From assembly GCA_033026295.1 (NCBI GenBank), contig CM065178.1, positions 23,389,781-23,453,780 on the forward strand: a stretch of 64,000 nt of DNA, written 5' to 3'. Below the pieces are notes generated by a model. It searched no databases and was not told where the DNA came from. It saw nothing but the letters and a program-made list of their open reading frames with translations. This DNA is from Channa striata. Taxonomy: Eukaryota; Chordata; Actinopteri; Anabantiformes; Channidae. Each line of letters starts with the position of its first letter. The first letter of the stretch is position 1. Of the stretch, positions 49,638 to 58,970 are shown piece after piece. Position numbers and translations under genes: made by a program.

Positions 49638-51785
49638 GACCTGGAGGCTCGCGTTCAGGACGAGAAGCCTTTCTCTGCACTTCTTCTCTGCTCTGTTTGT
49701 CTGTTGGCGTGTGTGTGTGTGTGTGTGTGTGTGCGTGTCCAGTGCATGATGGACAGGAGTGTTGCGCAAATCTATTTGTCACCCCGTCCCGCCCACGGGT
49801 GCCACCTGAGCTGGGTGTCGTGTCGTGTCCCAACCATGAGGGGCGACATTGAGTCAGAGTAGAAACATGACGGTGGGGGGAGGAAGGGGGAGGGGGGAGA
49901 GGTGCTACACGCCCAGCAGGCCTGAGCTCCCGGCGGGGACGGAGGAAAGTGCCGCTGCCTCTTTGTCTTCTATCTGCTCCGTCATTGTTTCCATGGACTC
50001 TTCCTCCCACTTCCTGTCCTCGCCCTCCTCCTCCACGGGTGAATCTGTCAGACAGCTCAGGCTTTTCCTTCGCCGCCCTGTGCGTCGTGTTAGGGAGCAG
50101 CAAACGCAGTGTGAGATGCTGCACAGCCTCTAATCTGAAATCCTCGTGGGTTAGAGCTCTGAAAATCCTGCTGTCCTCTAGTTCCTTCATCGAGCTCCTC
50201 CATGTCTCACCTTGGATCTCTGTGACTCGTCGCCCCTGGTAACTGTTCCCCAAATGACTTTGATCCAGCAAAGTGTTAAATCTTGTTCTAGCACCTCAAC
50301 TGTGCAGATTTGGAACAGCTGAATATTTTCTTTTAATGATTTAACATCACATGTACAATCCAGTGTGTGATACGAAGCTAATATTAATCTGCACATTATT
50401 CTATGGGATCAAACAAATCTCTCCCTCACCGTTTCTCAGATGTCTCTTAACCTTTATTTTTGTTACAGATGAGGGGTGACATGGTGGTGGAGTGGTTAGC
50501 ACTGACGCCTCGACAGTGCACCTGGTTAAATGTTCGACAGTTTCCTCCCACCATCCAAACACAGGCATGTTTGGGTGATCGGTGACTCTGAATTGCCTGT
50601 AGTTGTCTGTGTATGTCTCTCTGTATCGCTCTTGAGATAGACTGGAGACAGGTCCAGGGTCGACCCTGCCGCTCACCTTGATCGATGGATGTCTTAAGTG
50701 ATTATGCAAATGATCATAATTTCAGATAAATATTTTAAAATCTTCCTACTCTGGCCCTGGTCTTTGTGGCCATGTGACGGCAGCTGTGGGGAGCATGTGG
50801 GGAATGTTGTTTTGCATTAAGGTTTTGAGGTGCATATCGTAGCTGTGTGAGAGAGAGTGTCTCAGGTTTCTGAAAAGTCTATTAGTCTATCATAATTCAG
50901 ATCATTGTCGTCTTTTGGTTTAATACTGACGGTGACATGAAACCATGAAGAGTTTCATGATACAAGAAGTTAATTATTTGCAGAGGCCTTAAACGGTCAC
51001 ACAACAATCAAATAGCTGCATAAACAAACAAAAAGTTTTGAATTTTTGTAGAGATTTGCTCCATAACCACTGTGAGCCAGACTCTAAAAGCTTTAAATAT
51101 TTGTTTTCTTGATTCATGTGTCTTAATCAGGATTTAAGGCGCTTAAAGGTGGTTGAATATTAAACTGAAACTAAAAAAGACTTTTGAAGCCGACTCCCCA
51201 CCCTGAAGACCGGAGTTTAACTTTCACTCCATGTTTTGACAGTGGAGACGTGAACTTCTCTGAAGGAGCCGCGCACGTCTGACCTTTTCAAAAGGAGGTT
51301 TTGGGTGGAGGCGACCCAGGACTGCATTCCTGCATTCCTGACCTACACGCAGTCCACGCCGTCTGCTCCACGCTCCTTTAAAGGCCGAGCGTGAACAAAC
51401 AGAGGAAAGAAAACAACTCGTCTGTGATTCGTTGAAGGAAGCAGAGATTTTGTGATGGAGCTTGTTTTTTTTAACGATGCATTTCCAAACAACATCTGTT
51501 GCCAAACAGAGCTTTGAAATTAATTTCATCACTTTATAGCCAGGAACAATAAACACATGTTGCCATTTTCAGGTGGGGAAAAGCAGTGAAGCTGATGAAG
51601 CTCTGTTGTCTAAATTAGTTACAAAACTTTAATTAAACAACATTAGAATAATTTCTAATAAAATTATTTGTGATGTATGTAATAAGAGGAAACGGGGACA
51701 GCTGGAACATTCCTTTCCTGGTGCTGCTCACTTGAACTCTGTGGAACTGGAATTTCAAGCAGTGTCCCAGTGTGTTTATCCAGAG

Positions 51786-51832
<47 letters not shown>

Positions 51833-52434
51833 CAGGCAGCTGGGACGGAGCTTTATAAGGTGGTGGCAGTGCAGACTCTAAGACAACTGTGTTTGTGCTC
51901 AACAGAGGAAACTAAAATTAAATTGTGTGATGAAATGTTACTTCGTCAGGTCAGATGGTCACACAAAGCCTGACTGAACACAATAATGATAATGATATTT
52001 TGTTAAGTGGTAATAAATGTCAGAATTCAGCTCATTTCATTCAGATATTTTGACACACTGTAGCAATTAGTTTAGTAGATGTGTCATATTTACAGTCGTG
52101 TCAGAGCGGTTAGTCTTTTGTTTGTCTTATTCTGCGAGAGGTTAAAATCAGCTTAGCAGGATGCTGCTACTGACTCCACAGGATACTTCAAAAGTGCCAT
52201 ATGAAGTATTTTAACACCGATGAATCACTTTGACCAAATAAGAAGCATCGGTGTCGGCCAGTCCCTGGTCCGTTCAGCATTCTGAGCCGAGAACCAATAA
52301 AAAGCTTCATTTGAAAGATGTCAGAGACAACAACATGAGTCAATGAAAGAACACGTCTCATCACCACGTGGAAAAAAACATGAACATGAGGATGAAGAAG
52401 CTTCTGCAACTGCCTCCATTTTTAGTGCAGGCTG

Positions 52435-52490
<56 letters not shown>

Positions 52491-55400
52491 TAACACTGAA
52501 GCAGCAGCTCAGTGTGTTGATGTAGAACTCAGCAGGTTCTCCTGCACCCTTATCTCCTCTCACATGATTGTTAATCTGAACACGTTTGGCCCACTTCCTG
52601 CTTTCCAGAGCTGAGGACAAATCCTCTGCAGTGTGTTACATACTGTAGACACACACAACCCAGCCAGGTCAAACACTGATGCTAAAAGAGATTCAAAGCT
52701 CCATTAAGTAGCTACGTTCTACCAAGAACAAGAATCGTGACAAACCAGCTAAACTGCTGAAGGAATAATAAACTCTGCTGGACAACAAAGCGTGTCGTGT
52801 ACCTTCAGTCACGGCCCGGGTCTCCCTCGCCCCTTCCAGGTGTCGCTCTATGCTGCCCTGGCTGTAACACCTGGTGAAAGGAACAGGTGACAGGCTTGGA
52901 CAGTCGGCCTCCGCGTGCTGCTCCGGGATTGGAGAGAAATCCACAGAGGAGTGGGAGTGGGTGGAGTAGGTGGAGGAGAAAGGGTCTGCAGCCGCTTTCA
53001 CTGATGGCGACCCCCCATTGCCGCCATTTCTTTTTTTACTCCGTGCAATCTCTGCGAAGGAGGTGACTCGAGGGGGAGGAGGCAGGACCGGGGCGACGCC
53101 CTCGCTGAGCCGGACGGGGCAGCTCAACATGCGCTCCAGAGATCCGACCCGAGGTGACGGAGACTTGTCCAAGTTGCGGTCGTAGCTGCGAGAACGGGGA
53201 CGACTTCCCGAAGAGGCTCCGCCTCCGATAACCCCTCGGCCAACCACGGGAGGGGAGACGTTGACGTACACCTGGCCTTCAATCACGGCAGCAGCAGCTT
53301 CACCCCCACCGGCTTCCTGCTGATTCTTCTTCTTCTCCTCTTTCTCATTCTTCTCATCATCATCATCATCATCATCATTATCATCATCATCATCATCTCG
53401 CTGAACAAAAGACAGAAGGAACAGTGAAAATATGAATCCACAGCAAACTAAAGGCTAAACTCCCTTTAAGACAGATGTTTTCAGACAGTGGCACTGACTC
53501 AGACTCAGAATAGCTGCTAAAATAATCCTCAGACGTGATGATATCAGATGGAACAGACAGTGACTGGGCTCTGAAACGAGCCCGTGTCACACAGTTTCAC
53601 TCCTGCTCTCACGTTTAGTTGCCATTCGTGCCTTGTGTAGCTTTTGTTGAAATGACAAATTAAAGAAATTAAAGAAAGATAGCATGTATTTTTTTACATG
53701 ATCCAAAGCTTTTGTTTGTGTTATATAATAATGTGAATTATTTTTTTGGCTCAGCTCCAGTAGTACCAACTTTGAACAAATGCAGAAATTAATCAGCTAA
53801 GCAATTTATACCAAAGAGGCTTCATGTTTTTCATGTCCCCAATTACAGTCAATCAGCGGCTACTATTTTTTTGAGTCCTCGATCATGAACTTTACAAGTC
53901 AACTCACAACCTGAACACAGCTCACTGCACTTAAAGAAGCAATACTAAGCAAAACTTTGTTTTGGACAAATTTCAATACCAAAAACTGTTTCTTTCTCTT
54001 ATTATGGGCCTTTATGCAGGACCTTTAGATTTCTCTGTGAAATAGTTTGTTTTGGCGCCTGTCTCTTCAAGGGTCCCCCTTCATTCTGATTGGCCAGCTT
54101 GGCAGACCAGTGAATATATGAAACCACGGCCTCGTGTTATGGGTTATTATCATGGTAATATTGGTTCTGACACTCAAAAACGAAATGTCTTGGCATTGTT
54201 TGGTAAGGACCCTCATTATGACAAGGAAAAAGCCAAAAGCCTCTTTCACACATGGGCTAGAATTTAAATCTTTTAGTTTTACCATTTGAATTTGCAAATC
54301 CAAGTGAGATGATTTGGGAATTACCCCAAATTATTCCTGTAAACACGCTGGTCTGTTCCGAATTGTCGGGTGGATGTAAAGAGAATGAATCAGTATGATA
54401 ACAATGTTACTATCAGGCGTACAGCTTTGTTGTGCGTGTAACAATGACACGGTTCCCACGTCAACATATTCTATCTTCTTGTGTTTTCTGTATGCATTAG
54501 CCCCTTGCTAAAATCCAGTTAAGTTTCTCGAGGGGGAACGGTTCTGCCACAGACAGTTGTCTAAATGTGTGAAACGATGACTCCAGACAATGTCCAGATC
54601 TGACTCTCAGGACATTGGCTTGAGTACATGTGAGAAAGAGGCTTAAGTCAGAGGAAGAGGTAGAACTTAGAATCTTTAACTCACCCTAGATGACTCTCCT
54701 TGTTCATCTTCTTCTTCTTCCTCCACGCCCTCCTCATCAGTTCGCTGTCTGAACAGGAAATACTCGCTTGGCTGAGTCGGTGTGGGACTGCCCTTGCTGT
54801 GTTCATCAGAGCAGCTGTTCGCAGAGGAGCCTGCAGGACTGGGAGACGACTGGGAGGAAAGGTCACAGGTGACTAACTTGTAGTAGTTTTGGGTGGCAAC
54901 AACCAGGCGGGCCTGGCTCTGCAGACAGGAAGCCAGGTCCCCAGAAGAACCAGAATGCAGGGGGTGGTAGGAATTGCAGTTGGCATCAAGGTCAAGCACC
55001 CCCTGGTGCTCCACAGAGCAGGAGCAGGTGGAGGAGGTGGACAAGTGTGGTTCACGAATACGAGGGAAGGCGTTGCCAAGGCAGGAGGGTTGTTGCTGGC
55101 ATAGGGGAGGTTCAGTTGGAGAGGTGTGAAGATCCAAATAGAAAGCCCCTCCGGTTGAGTCATGCCGGTTTCCTGGTGGATCAGAAACAGATGAGGTGCA
55201 GGAGTGGTCAGTGGAGCTGTTGAGGTTGGTGTTCCCAGAGACCGGTGGCTTCTCCGGTACACCGTTGTTCATCTTGTTGTAAATGGCGCTGAAGTTGACT
55301 AGCACACCATCCGAGCTGTTGCATGAGGAGTCGCTGCCGTAGCCGTGTTGGAACTCCGAGAAAGGCTCTGAGAAGGCGTCAGAGAAGTGCTGAGGGTAGT

Positions 55401-56258
55401 TCTGTGAGAGTGCACAACAGGAACAGTGTTGGATCGAAGAGTTGGAGGAATAGGAACCAGTTTTGCTGCTTCGCCCGCACCGCATCGGATGATCTTCATC
55501 TTCATTGTCTTCACCCCAGTCTGCACAATCCATGGACATGTTGGAACCACTGCTCCCATGGCGGCGCTGTCTGTCCAGTCCTAAGATGTCAAGGTCCTCC
55601 AGCTGGTTGGAGAGATCACAGGCTACCCCCCTCAGGGACTCGCGACTGCTTCCTCCCACCGAGCTGTGCAAAAGAAAGGGCTCAGAGGCAAAGCCGAGGT
55701 CATGTAAGTGGAAAGGAGTCATCCCGTCACCGAGGGCAGAGTGAGTATCACTGTGGAGGTGAAAAGAGGAGTCTTCAAGGTAACGCTGAGGTTGTCCCCA
55801 TCATCATCATCATCCTCTTCTTCGTCCTCATCATCCTCCGGATTCAGCAGGAAGGGATTATGACGCAAGGGATTTCTGTTTCTCGGTTTGGCTCTGGGTA
55901 ACGTGTGAGCTGTAATCAGCTGGTCCTCTGAATTGCTCGAAGTAAATGATGAATCATCACTCGCTGTGCTGCCTCCCCTTCCGCCACCCTTTCTCTCTCT
56001 TGCTCCATTGTGGGAGGACCAGGAGCCACTTGAGGTCTGGATAAGGCTGCTGTAGAGCAGAGCCTCTCTCTGGAGGACATCTCTCTCAGGGAGGGAAGTT
56101 GTGCGACTCAAGCCCAGGTTCTCTGGTGGGCTGAACGGGTTGCTCCTCTTAAGCGAGCCCCCGCAGCTTCCCTGGCGCCCTGCAGAAACCTGGCAGTGCA
56201 CCAGAGGGATGTGGTGCACAATCAAGGTCTCGCCAGACAGTTTAGGTGGGCTGTCCAT
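40538..56258 (-). CDS. rusc2: RUN and SH3 domain-containing protein 2 (iporin), 12 coding exons, frameshifted in exon 1
   Basis: Cytosolic adaptor. Mammalian RUSC2 binds Rab1 and Rab35, GM130, AP-4-type cargo vesicles and kinesin; these roles are transferred by homology. Twelve coding exons sum to 5,048 bases. With one missing base allowed for, they encode about 1,682 residues (human about 1,516). The N-terminus starts MDSPPKLSGETLIVHHIPLV, nearly as in human. NPF motifs occur at residues 40-42 and 134-136, the second in HNPFLL. Other conserved blocks are CNSSDGVL, SQARLVVATQNYYKLVTCDL, RSRSYDR, GSLERMLSCPVRLSEG and QRPTTLPIQPF. The RUN domain spans roughly residues 1078-1240, and WWYQLMQSSQVYID follows it. 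A C-terminal SH3 domain (about 1617-1678) contains ALCHH, DWL and GLVP. RUSC1 is excluded because it lacks the N-terminal block. All splice sites are GT-AG with matching phases. No clear poly(A) site was fixed on this strand. Confidence 0.95.
40740..41822 (-). other. rusc2 intron 11
   Basis: 1,083 bases between the linker exon and the SH3 exon, nothing recognised. Confidence 0.6.
41823..41990 (-). CDS. rusc2: rusc2 coding exon 11
   Basis: The acceptor is CTCTTTCAG and the donor CCGTG/GTAGGT, phase 2. It encodes RPPSGWLGLDGSVLDLVSQT, matching human, and then a less conserved linker before the SH3 domain. Confidence 0.92.
42084..43134 (-). CDS. rusc2: rusc2 coding exon 10 (RUN domain end and linker)
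   Basis: The acceptor is TTTTCTTCAG and the donor CAG/GTGAGT, phase 2. It encodes HYNQWGFLPLSHGACQPLF and ELLLLLQPLSLLPFDLDLL, then a charged linker with GWWYQLMQSSQVYID and WGRLFGSS. Confidence 0.94.
43224..43270 (-). CDS. rusc2: rusc2 coding exon 9 (47-base microexon)
   Basis: A short exon between TTTCAG and GTACGA, entering in phase 2 and leaving in phase 1. It encodes LKSLEFWFNHLHTHE, matching the human SLEFWFNHLYNHED segment. Confidence 0.92.
43271..44064 (-). other. rusc2 intron 8
   Basis: 794 bases. It is AT-rich and may contain old transposon sequence, but nothing is assignable. Confidence 0.5.
44065..44170 (-). CDS. rusc2: rusc2 coding exon 8 (RUN domain)
   Basis: The acceptor CCATCAG and the donor AA/GTGAGT fit phases 1 and 2. 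It encodes PSTRVLHSLFAKVSQYSEL and MRLNAFVFGLLN, aligning with human RUSC2. It is only visible when spliced. Confidence 0.92.
44337..44511 (-). CDS. rusc2: rusc2 coding exon 7 (RUN domain)
   Basis: The acceptor is GCACCCCCCAG and the donor CTGG/GTGAGG, phase 1. It encodes SPNVGHLILKYLCPALHEVL and IIGQRRCQPWSLVEAS, diagnostic RUN-domain sequence. Confidence 0.94.
44512..46811 (-). other. rusc2 introns 5 and 6 flanking exon 6
   Basis: Apart from exon 6 at 45577-45653, no gene or known repeat was recognised. Confidence 0.6.
45577..45653 (-). CDS. rusc2: rusc2 coding exon 6 (RUN domain start)
   Basis: Bounded by CCGCCAG and GTAGGA. It encodes LVKAVNTAVDLIVAHFG, the first RUN helix. Confidence 0.92.
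46812..46982 (-). CDS. rusc2: rusc2 coding exon 5
   Basis: The acceptor is CGTCTCTGCAG and the donor GAGAG/GTGAGT, phase 1. It encodes the conserved FSLTEKPPEEFCLSPD block just before the RUN domain. Confidence 0.92.
47117..47300 (-). CDS. rusc2: rusc2 coding exon 4
   Basis: The acceptor is CTCCCCTCAG. It encodes ALKWREYRRRNPLG and ARRNVFDFP, as in RUSC2. The donor is taken as AATG/GTGCTA after the conserved RLN. A second GATG/GTGTCC donor further on keeps the same phase and cannot be excluded. Confidence 0.78.
47301..47952 (-). other. rusc2 intron 3
   Basis: 652 bases, nothing recognised beyond splice sites. Confidence 0.7.
47953..48647 (-). CDS. rusc2: rusc2 coding exon 3
   Basis: The acceptor is CACTTCCTCAG and the donor CTG/GTGAGG, phase 0. 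It encodes VVRYSKDQRPTTLPIQPF and RPSPLGSYSP, both matching human RUSC2, within a Pro/Ser/Gly-rich region. Confidence 0.92.
49589..49733. repeat. paired CA and TG microsatellites in rusc2 intron 2
   Basis: A CA run (49589-49635) and a TG run (49709-49733) lie 73 bases apart in opposite sense. Confidence 0.95.
50465..50705 (-). repeat. dispersed teleost repeat in rusc2 intron 2
   Basis: GTGGTGGAGTGGTTAGCACT, GTTTCCTCCCACCATCCAAA and GACAGGTCCAGGGTCGACCC appear in the reverse order of the family. Confidence 0.65.
51788..51831. repeat. CA microsatellite in rusc2 intron 2
   Basis: Twenty-two CA units. Confidence 0.95.
52436..52489. repeat. CA microsatellite in rusc2 intron 2
   Basis: Twenty-seven CA units. 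Confidence 0.95.
52803..53400 (-). CDS. rusc2: rusc2 coding exon 2
   Basis: The acceptor is TTTGTTCAG and the exit phase is 1, at GAAG/GTACAC. It opens with a coding GAT repeat giving six Asp, Asn, then seven Asp. A conserved EGQVYVNVSPP block and the serine-rich RSRSYDR segment follow. Confidence 0.92.
53362..53400 (-). repeat. coding GAT microsatellite (poly-Asp) in rusc2
   Basis: On the gene strand the exon starts CGA, then GAT x6, AAT, GAT x7, encoding an acidic run of 14 residues. Human RUSC2 has no such run here as far as I recall. Confidence 0.85.
53401..54684 (-). other. rusc2 intron 1
   Basis: No coding sequence is supported. The stretch 54050-54640 has the look of a dispersed element but I could not assign it to a family. 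Confidence 0.5.
54685..56258 (-). CDS. rusc2: rusc2 coding exon 1 (start codon; contains frameshift)
   Basis: ATG at 56258 opens a frame that matches RUSC2 through HNPFLL and an acidic run, residues 141-153. That frame then stops at 55719. From about 55788 the RUSC2-like sequence continues in another frame (YLEDSSFHLH onward) to the donor AGG/GTGAGT. The exon length, 1,574, is one base short of a multiple of three, as expected for a single missing base. The upstream acceptor is CCACACAG before 56305 or CATTCTCCAG before 56440. Confidence 0.92.
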
Positions 56259-56440
56259 GACGGAGGAGGAGGGGGACCGTCACTGAAGCTTCAGCAGCAG
56301 AGACCCTGTGTGGATAAAGGGAACAGTAGGAGTGGTGAGGGCTGTGTTCACGCTCTGTTTGCTGGGGCCAGCTCTGCAGGGCGGCCAGGGATTTGGAAGG
56401 AGAGGTCGGGGAAGTCTACACCATGGTCGGAGTGATACAT
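56259..56440 (-). other. rusc2: rusc2 5' UTR with possible upstream ORF
   Basis: Two acceptor-like sites face the start codon, one before 56440 (CACATTCTCCAG) and one before 56305 (TTATCCACACAG). If the first is used, the leader starts with an ATG reading 30 codons to a TGA at 56348, ending before the main start. The first exon and the promoter were not located. Confidence 0.45.
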
Positions 56441-57152
56441 CTGGAGAATGTGAAGAGACAGAGAGAGGAAAACATTGTTAGAGCGAGCAGATACAGGCTC
56501 TTGGGACTACACAGAAAGAGCACAGGAAGTAGAGATGGATCAATAAGAAGATATTAGCTCATTTCATCTCTTGTAGAGCAGAAGTAAATTAGGCTCACGT
56601 ATTTTAACACGCTTATATGAATCGTTTTTCTGATGGCATGACTTTTTTTATTTATTATAATAAGAGCGTGTTCAAAACAAGTAAGGTTCATCCATATGAG
56701 CCCACACAAAAGCACCAGATCCCAACCAGGCCAAAAGGAAGTTAGAGAACGTGAAAGTGAGATTTTTAAACAGGAGAGTCAATAGAACTTATGAGAACTC
56801 GTGGAGGACACTGGACAATCAAATAAAGGGTCCAAATCAAACAAAGCAGATGCCGCATCGTTTTTTCCTCGTAAGCCTAATGTGGATGGAGCTAAAGCAA
56901 TGCAGCATAACAGCAGTTATTTTCCCAAAGATCACACAACAGTATCCACCCGTGATAATTAACGTGTGGTTTAAACGGCAGGATTTCAATAAATCCAGTG
57001 CCAATTACCACAAAGCCTCGTGGTTCCTTTTGTTTTAATTGACTAACAGGATTATTTCAAACAGGTTCATGAACAGTACGGAATTATTATCATGGAGTCT
57101 CATGTGCAGTGAGCGGAGTGACTCAGCAGCATGTGAAGTGGAAACCGTGAGC

Positions 57153-57153
<1 letters not shown>

Positions 57154-57195
<42 letters not shown>

Positions 57196-57247
57196 CAGCT
57201 GACTCTTAACCAGGACTATGATCTCACCCACATTCACATATTAGATC

Positions 57248-57280
<33 letters not shown>
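57154..57280. repeat. two CA microsatellites upstream of rusc2
   Basis: Runs at 57154-57194 and 57251-57280. Confidence 0.95.
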
Positions 57281-57282
<2 letters not shown>

Positions 57283-58894
57283 GGTGGTGGAAATGGTGTT
57301 TCCTGGATTTATCTGCGTGTTCGCTGAACAACCATAACTACAATTCACATCCTGAATCCGTGTTTACGTCAAACAGCTGATTTTAAGTAAAGCAGCTGTT
57401 TTAGCTCCATGTGACACTTTGAAGAGACACTTTGTAAACGTGACTGCAGATATTCACCCAGTACCTGCTGATACATAGAGCTTGTCATTTTCTATTTACG
57501 TGGCAGAACTATTCTGATGAATTATTATCCAGAAACATTAAATATGATGTGTGTAGTGGTTAATAAAAAGGCACTGCAGCCTCTTTCTGCATCGCTGCAG
57601 GCTCTCATTTCTTTTTTAGCACCAAGCTGAAAGACACTTATCTGAAACGACCCGCAGCCCCTCAGCTTTGTTTGGCAGTCGAAGATGCTGGATATGGCAT
57701 TGTAACAGCTGGGAGGTGCTGATAATCTTCACCTTTTGTTTACAGTCATTTTACTGTTAGAAATAATTTGCACGAACCACCTGCAGTAAGACATAACCTG
57801 AACAGCAAGAGTGACAGTGAGCCTAAATGATCAGTTCTCCGACTCACGACCTTCACCGGGCGAATTCTAACGATTACATGTGCTTAATAAAACCTAATCC
57901 CGGATGGAGTAAAGTAGGCTGATTAAAAGCTCATTGTCAATGAAAGTTTTTTAATCTTTCAGTGCAAATGAGATAGAATAGTAAGTCAGATAAAAAAAAA
58001 AAAAAAGAGCAGGAGAGACGCCAACGAGTGCAAACGCGCTCCGTTCCAAGCGGGCGCACAGTGAGCTTCATCCTTCTTACTGCGAAATAAAGAGCTGCAG
58101 CCTGCAGGACTGGAGCTGCACGTCAGCACGCTGCGACAGGTGTGTTCAGTGGCCGGCTAATAACTGACTAACGACCTTTTAAAGTGACGACAGGGAGGCT
58201 TCAGCTTCACCTTTGTCAAAAGTGGAGCTCAACCTTTATAGATCATGCGTAGCTGTGCTGGCTACTCACTGCTGCAGGCACGAAGGAAAAAACTCATCAA
58301 CCTGGACAGATATTGACTTTTACATTTGGGTTTCAGTCAATGCGTTTTTCACTGTTTGACACAGCACTAAAATGATTTTAATAAATACATCCATGTATTT
58401 TATGCTACACGAGGGAGCAGGGATTAATGACAATCCCTGTGGTACATGTCACAGGCGACAGTTAAAGCTACAGTAGAATAATGTCTAATACCTGACGGGC
58501 CGCGCAGAGTGTAGCAGAGTGTAGCAGAGTGTAGAAGAGTAGCTTTATTTTGAGTCTTGTGCTGTTGATATTTTGAATTGAATGATGTACCTTTAATTAA
58601 AAAAAATACATATAAGAATGATCCCTAACGAAAAAAATATTATCGTAACCAATGATTCGCATTGTTACTTTATTATTTGTAGTGTTGAATGTTTCAATTG
58701 TGATCAGGTCACAAATAAATCAACTTGTCAGTGACTCGATTCATTATGTGTTCACAGCTTTCAGGGAAAGTCCAACACTGCTCTTTGACGTCATGGAGGA
58801 AGATCAGAGCTCCCCTCATTACATAAGAGCGAAAGGGCACAACAGGAAAAACCACAGACACAGTCTGCAGAACGGACATTTTCAGTTGTGCTCC

Positions 58895-58970
58895 TCAATT
58901 TAATTCAATTCAACTTTATTTATATAGCGCCAATTTACAACAAAGTCATCTCAAGGCACTTTACAAAGTT
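58895..58970 (+). repeat. short dispersed repeat, teleost type
   Basis: CAATTCAACTTTATTTATAT then AGCGCCAATTTACAACAAAG and CAAGGCACTTTACAAAG, a motif string I recognise as very frequent in teleost DNA. Confidence 0.7.

Larger units (their letters stand above)
48648..52802 (-). other. rusc2 intron 2 (largest)
   Basis: About 4.2 kb. It holds four CA/TG arrays, an antisense dispersed repeat at 50465-50705 and a GC-rich patch near 49740-50060. An open frame across that patch shows no family resemblance. Confidence 0.7.

Noticed and set aside
49588..50271. 227-codon open frame on the - strand inside rusc2 intron 2
   Set aside because: It runs through a CA array and a GC-rich patch, matches no family and does not correspond to any RUSC2 segment.
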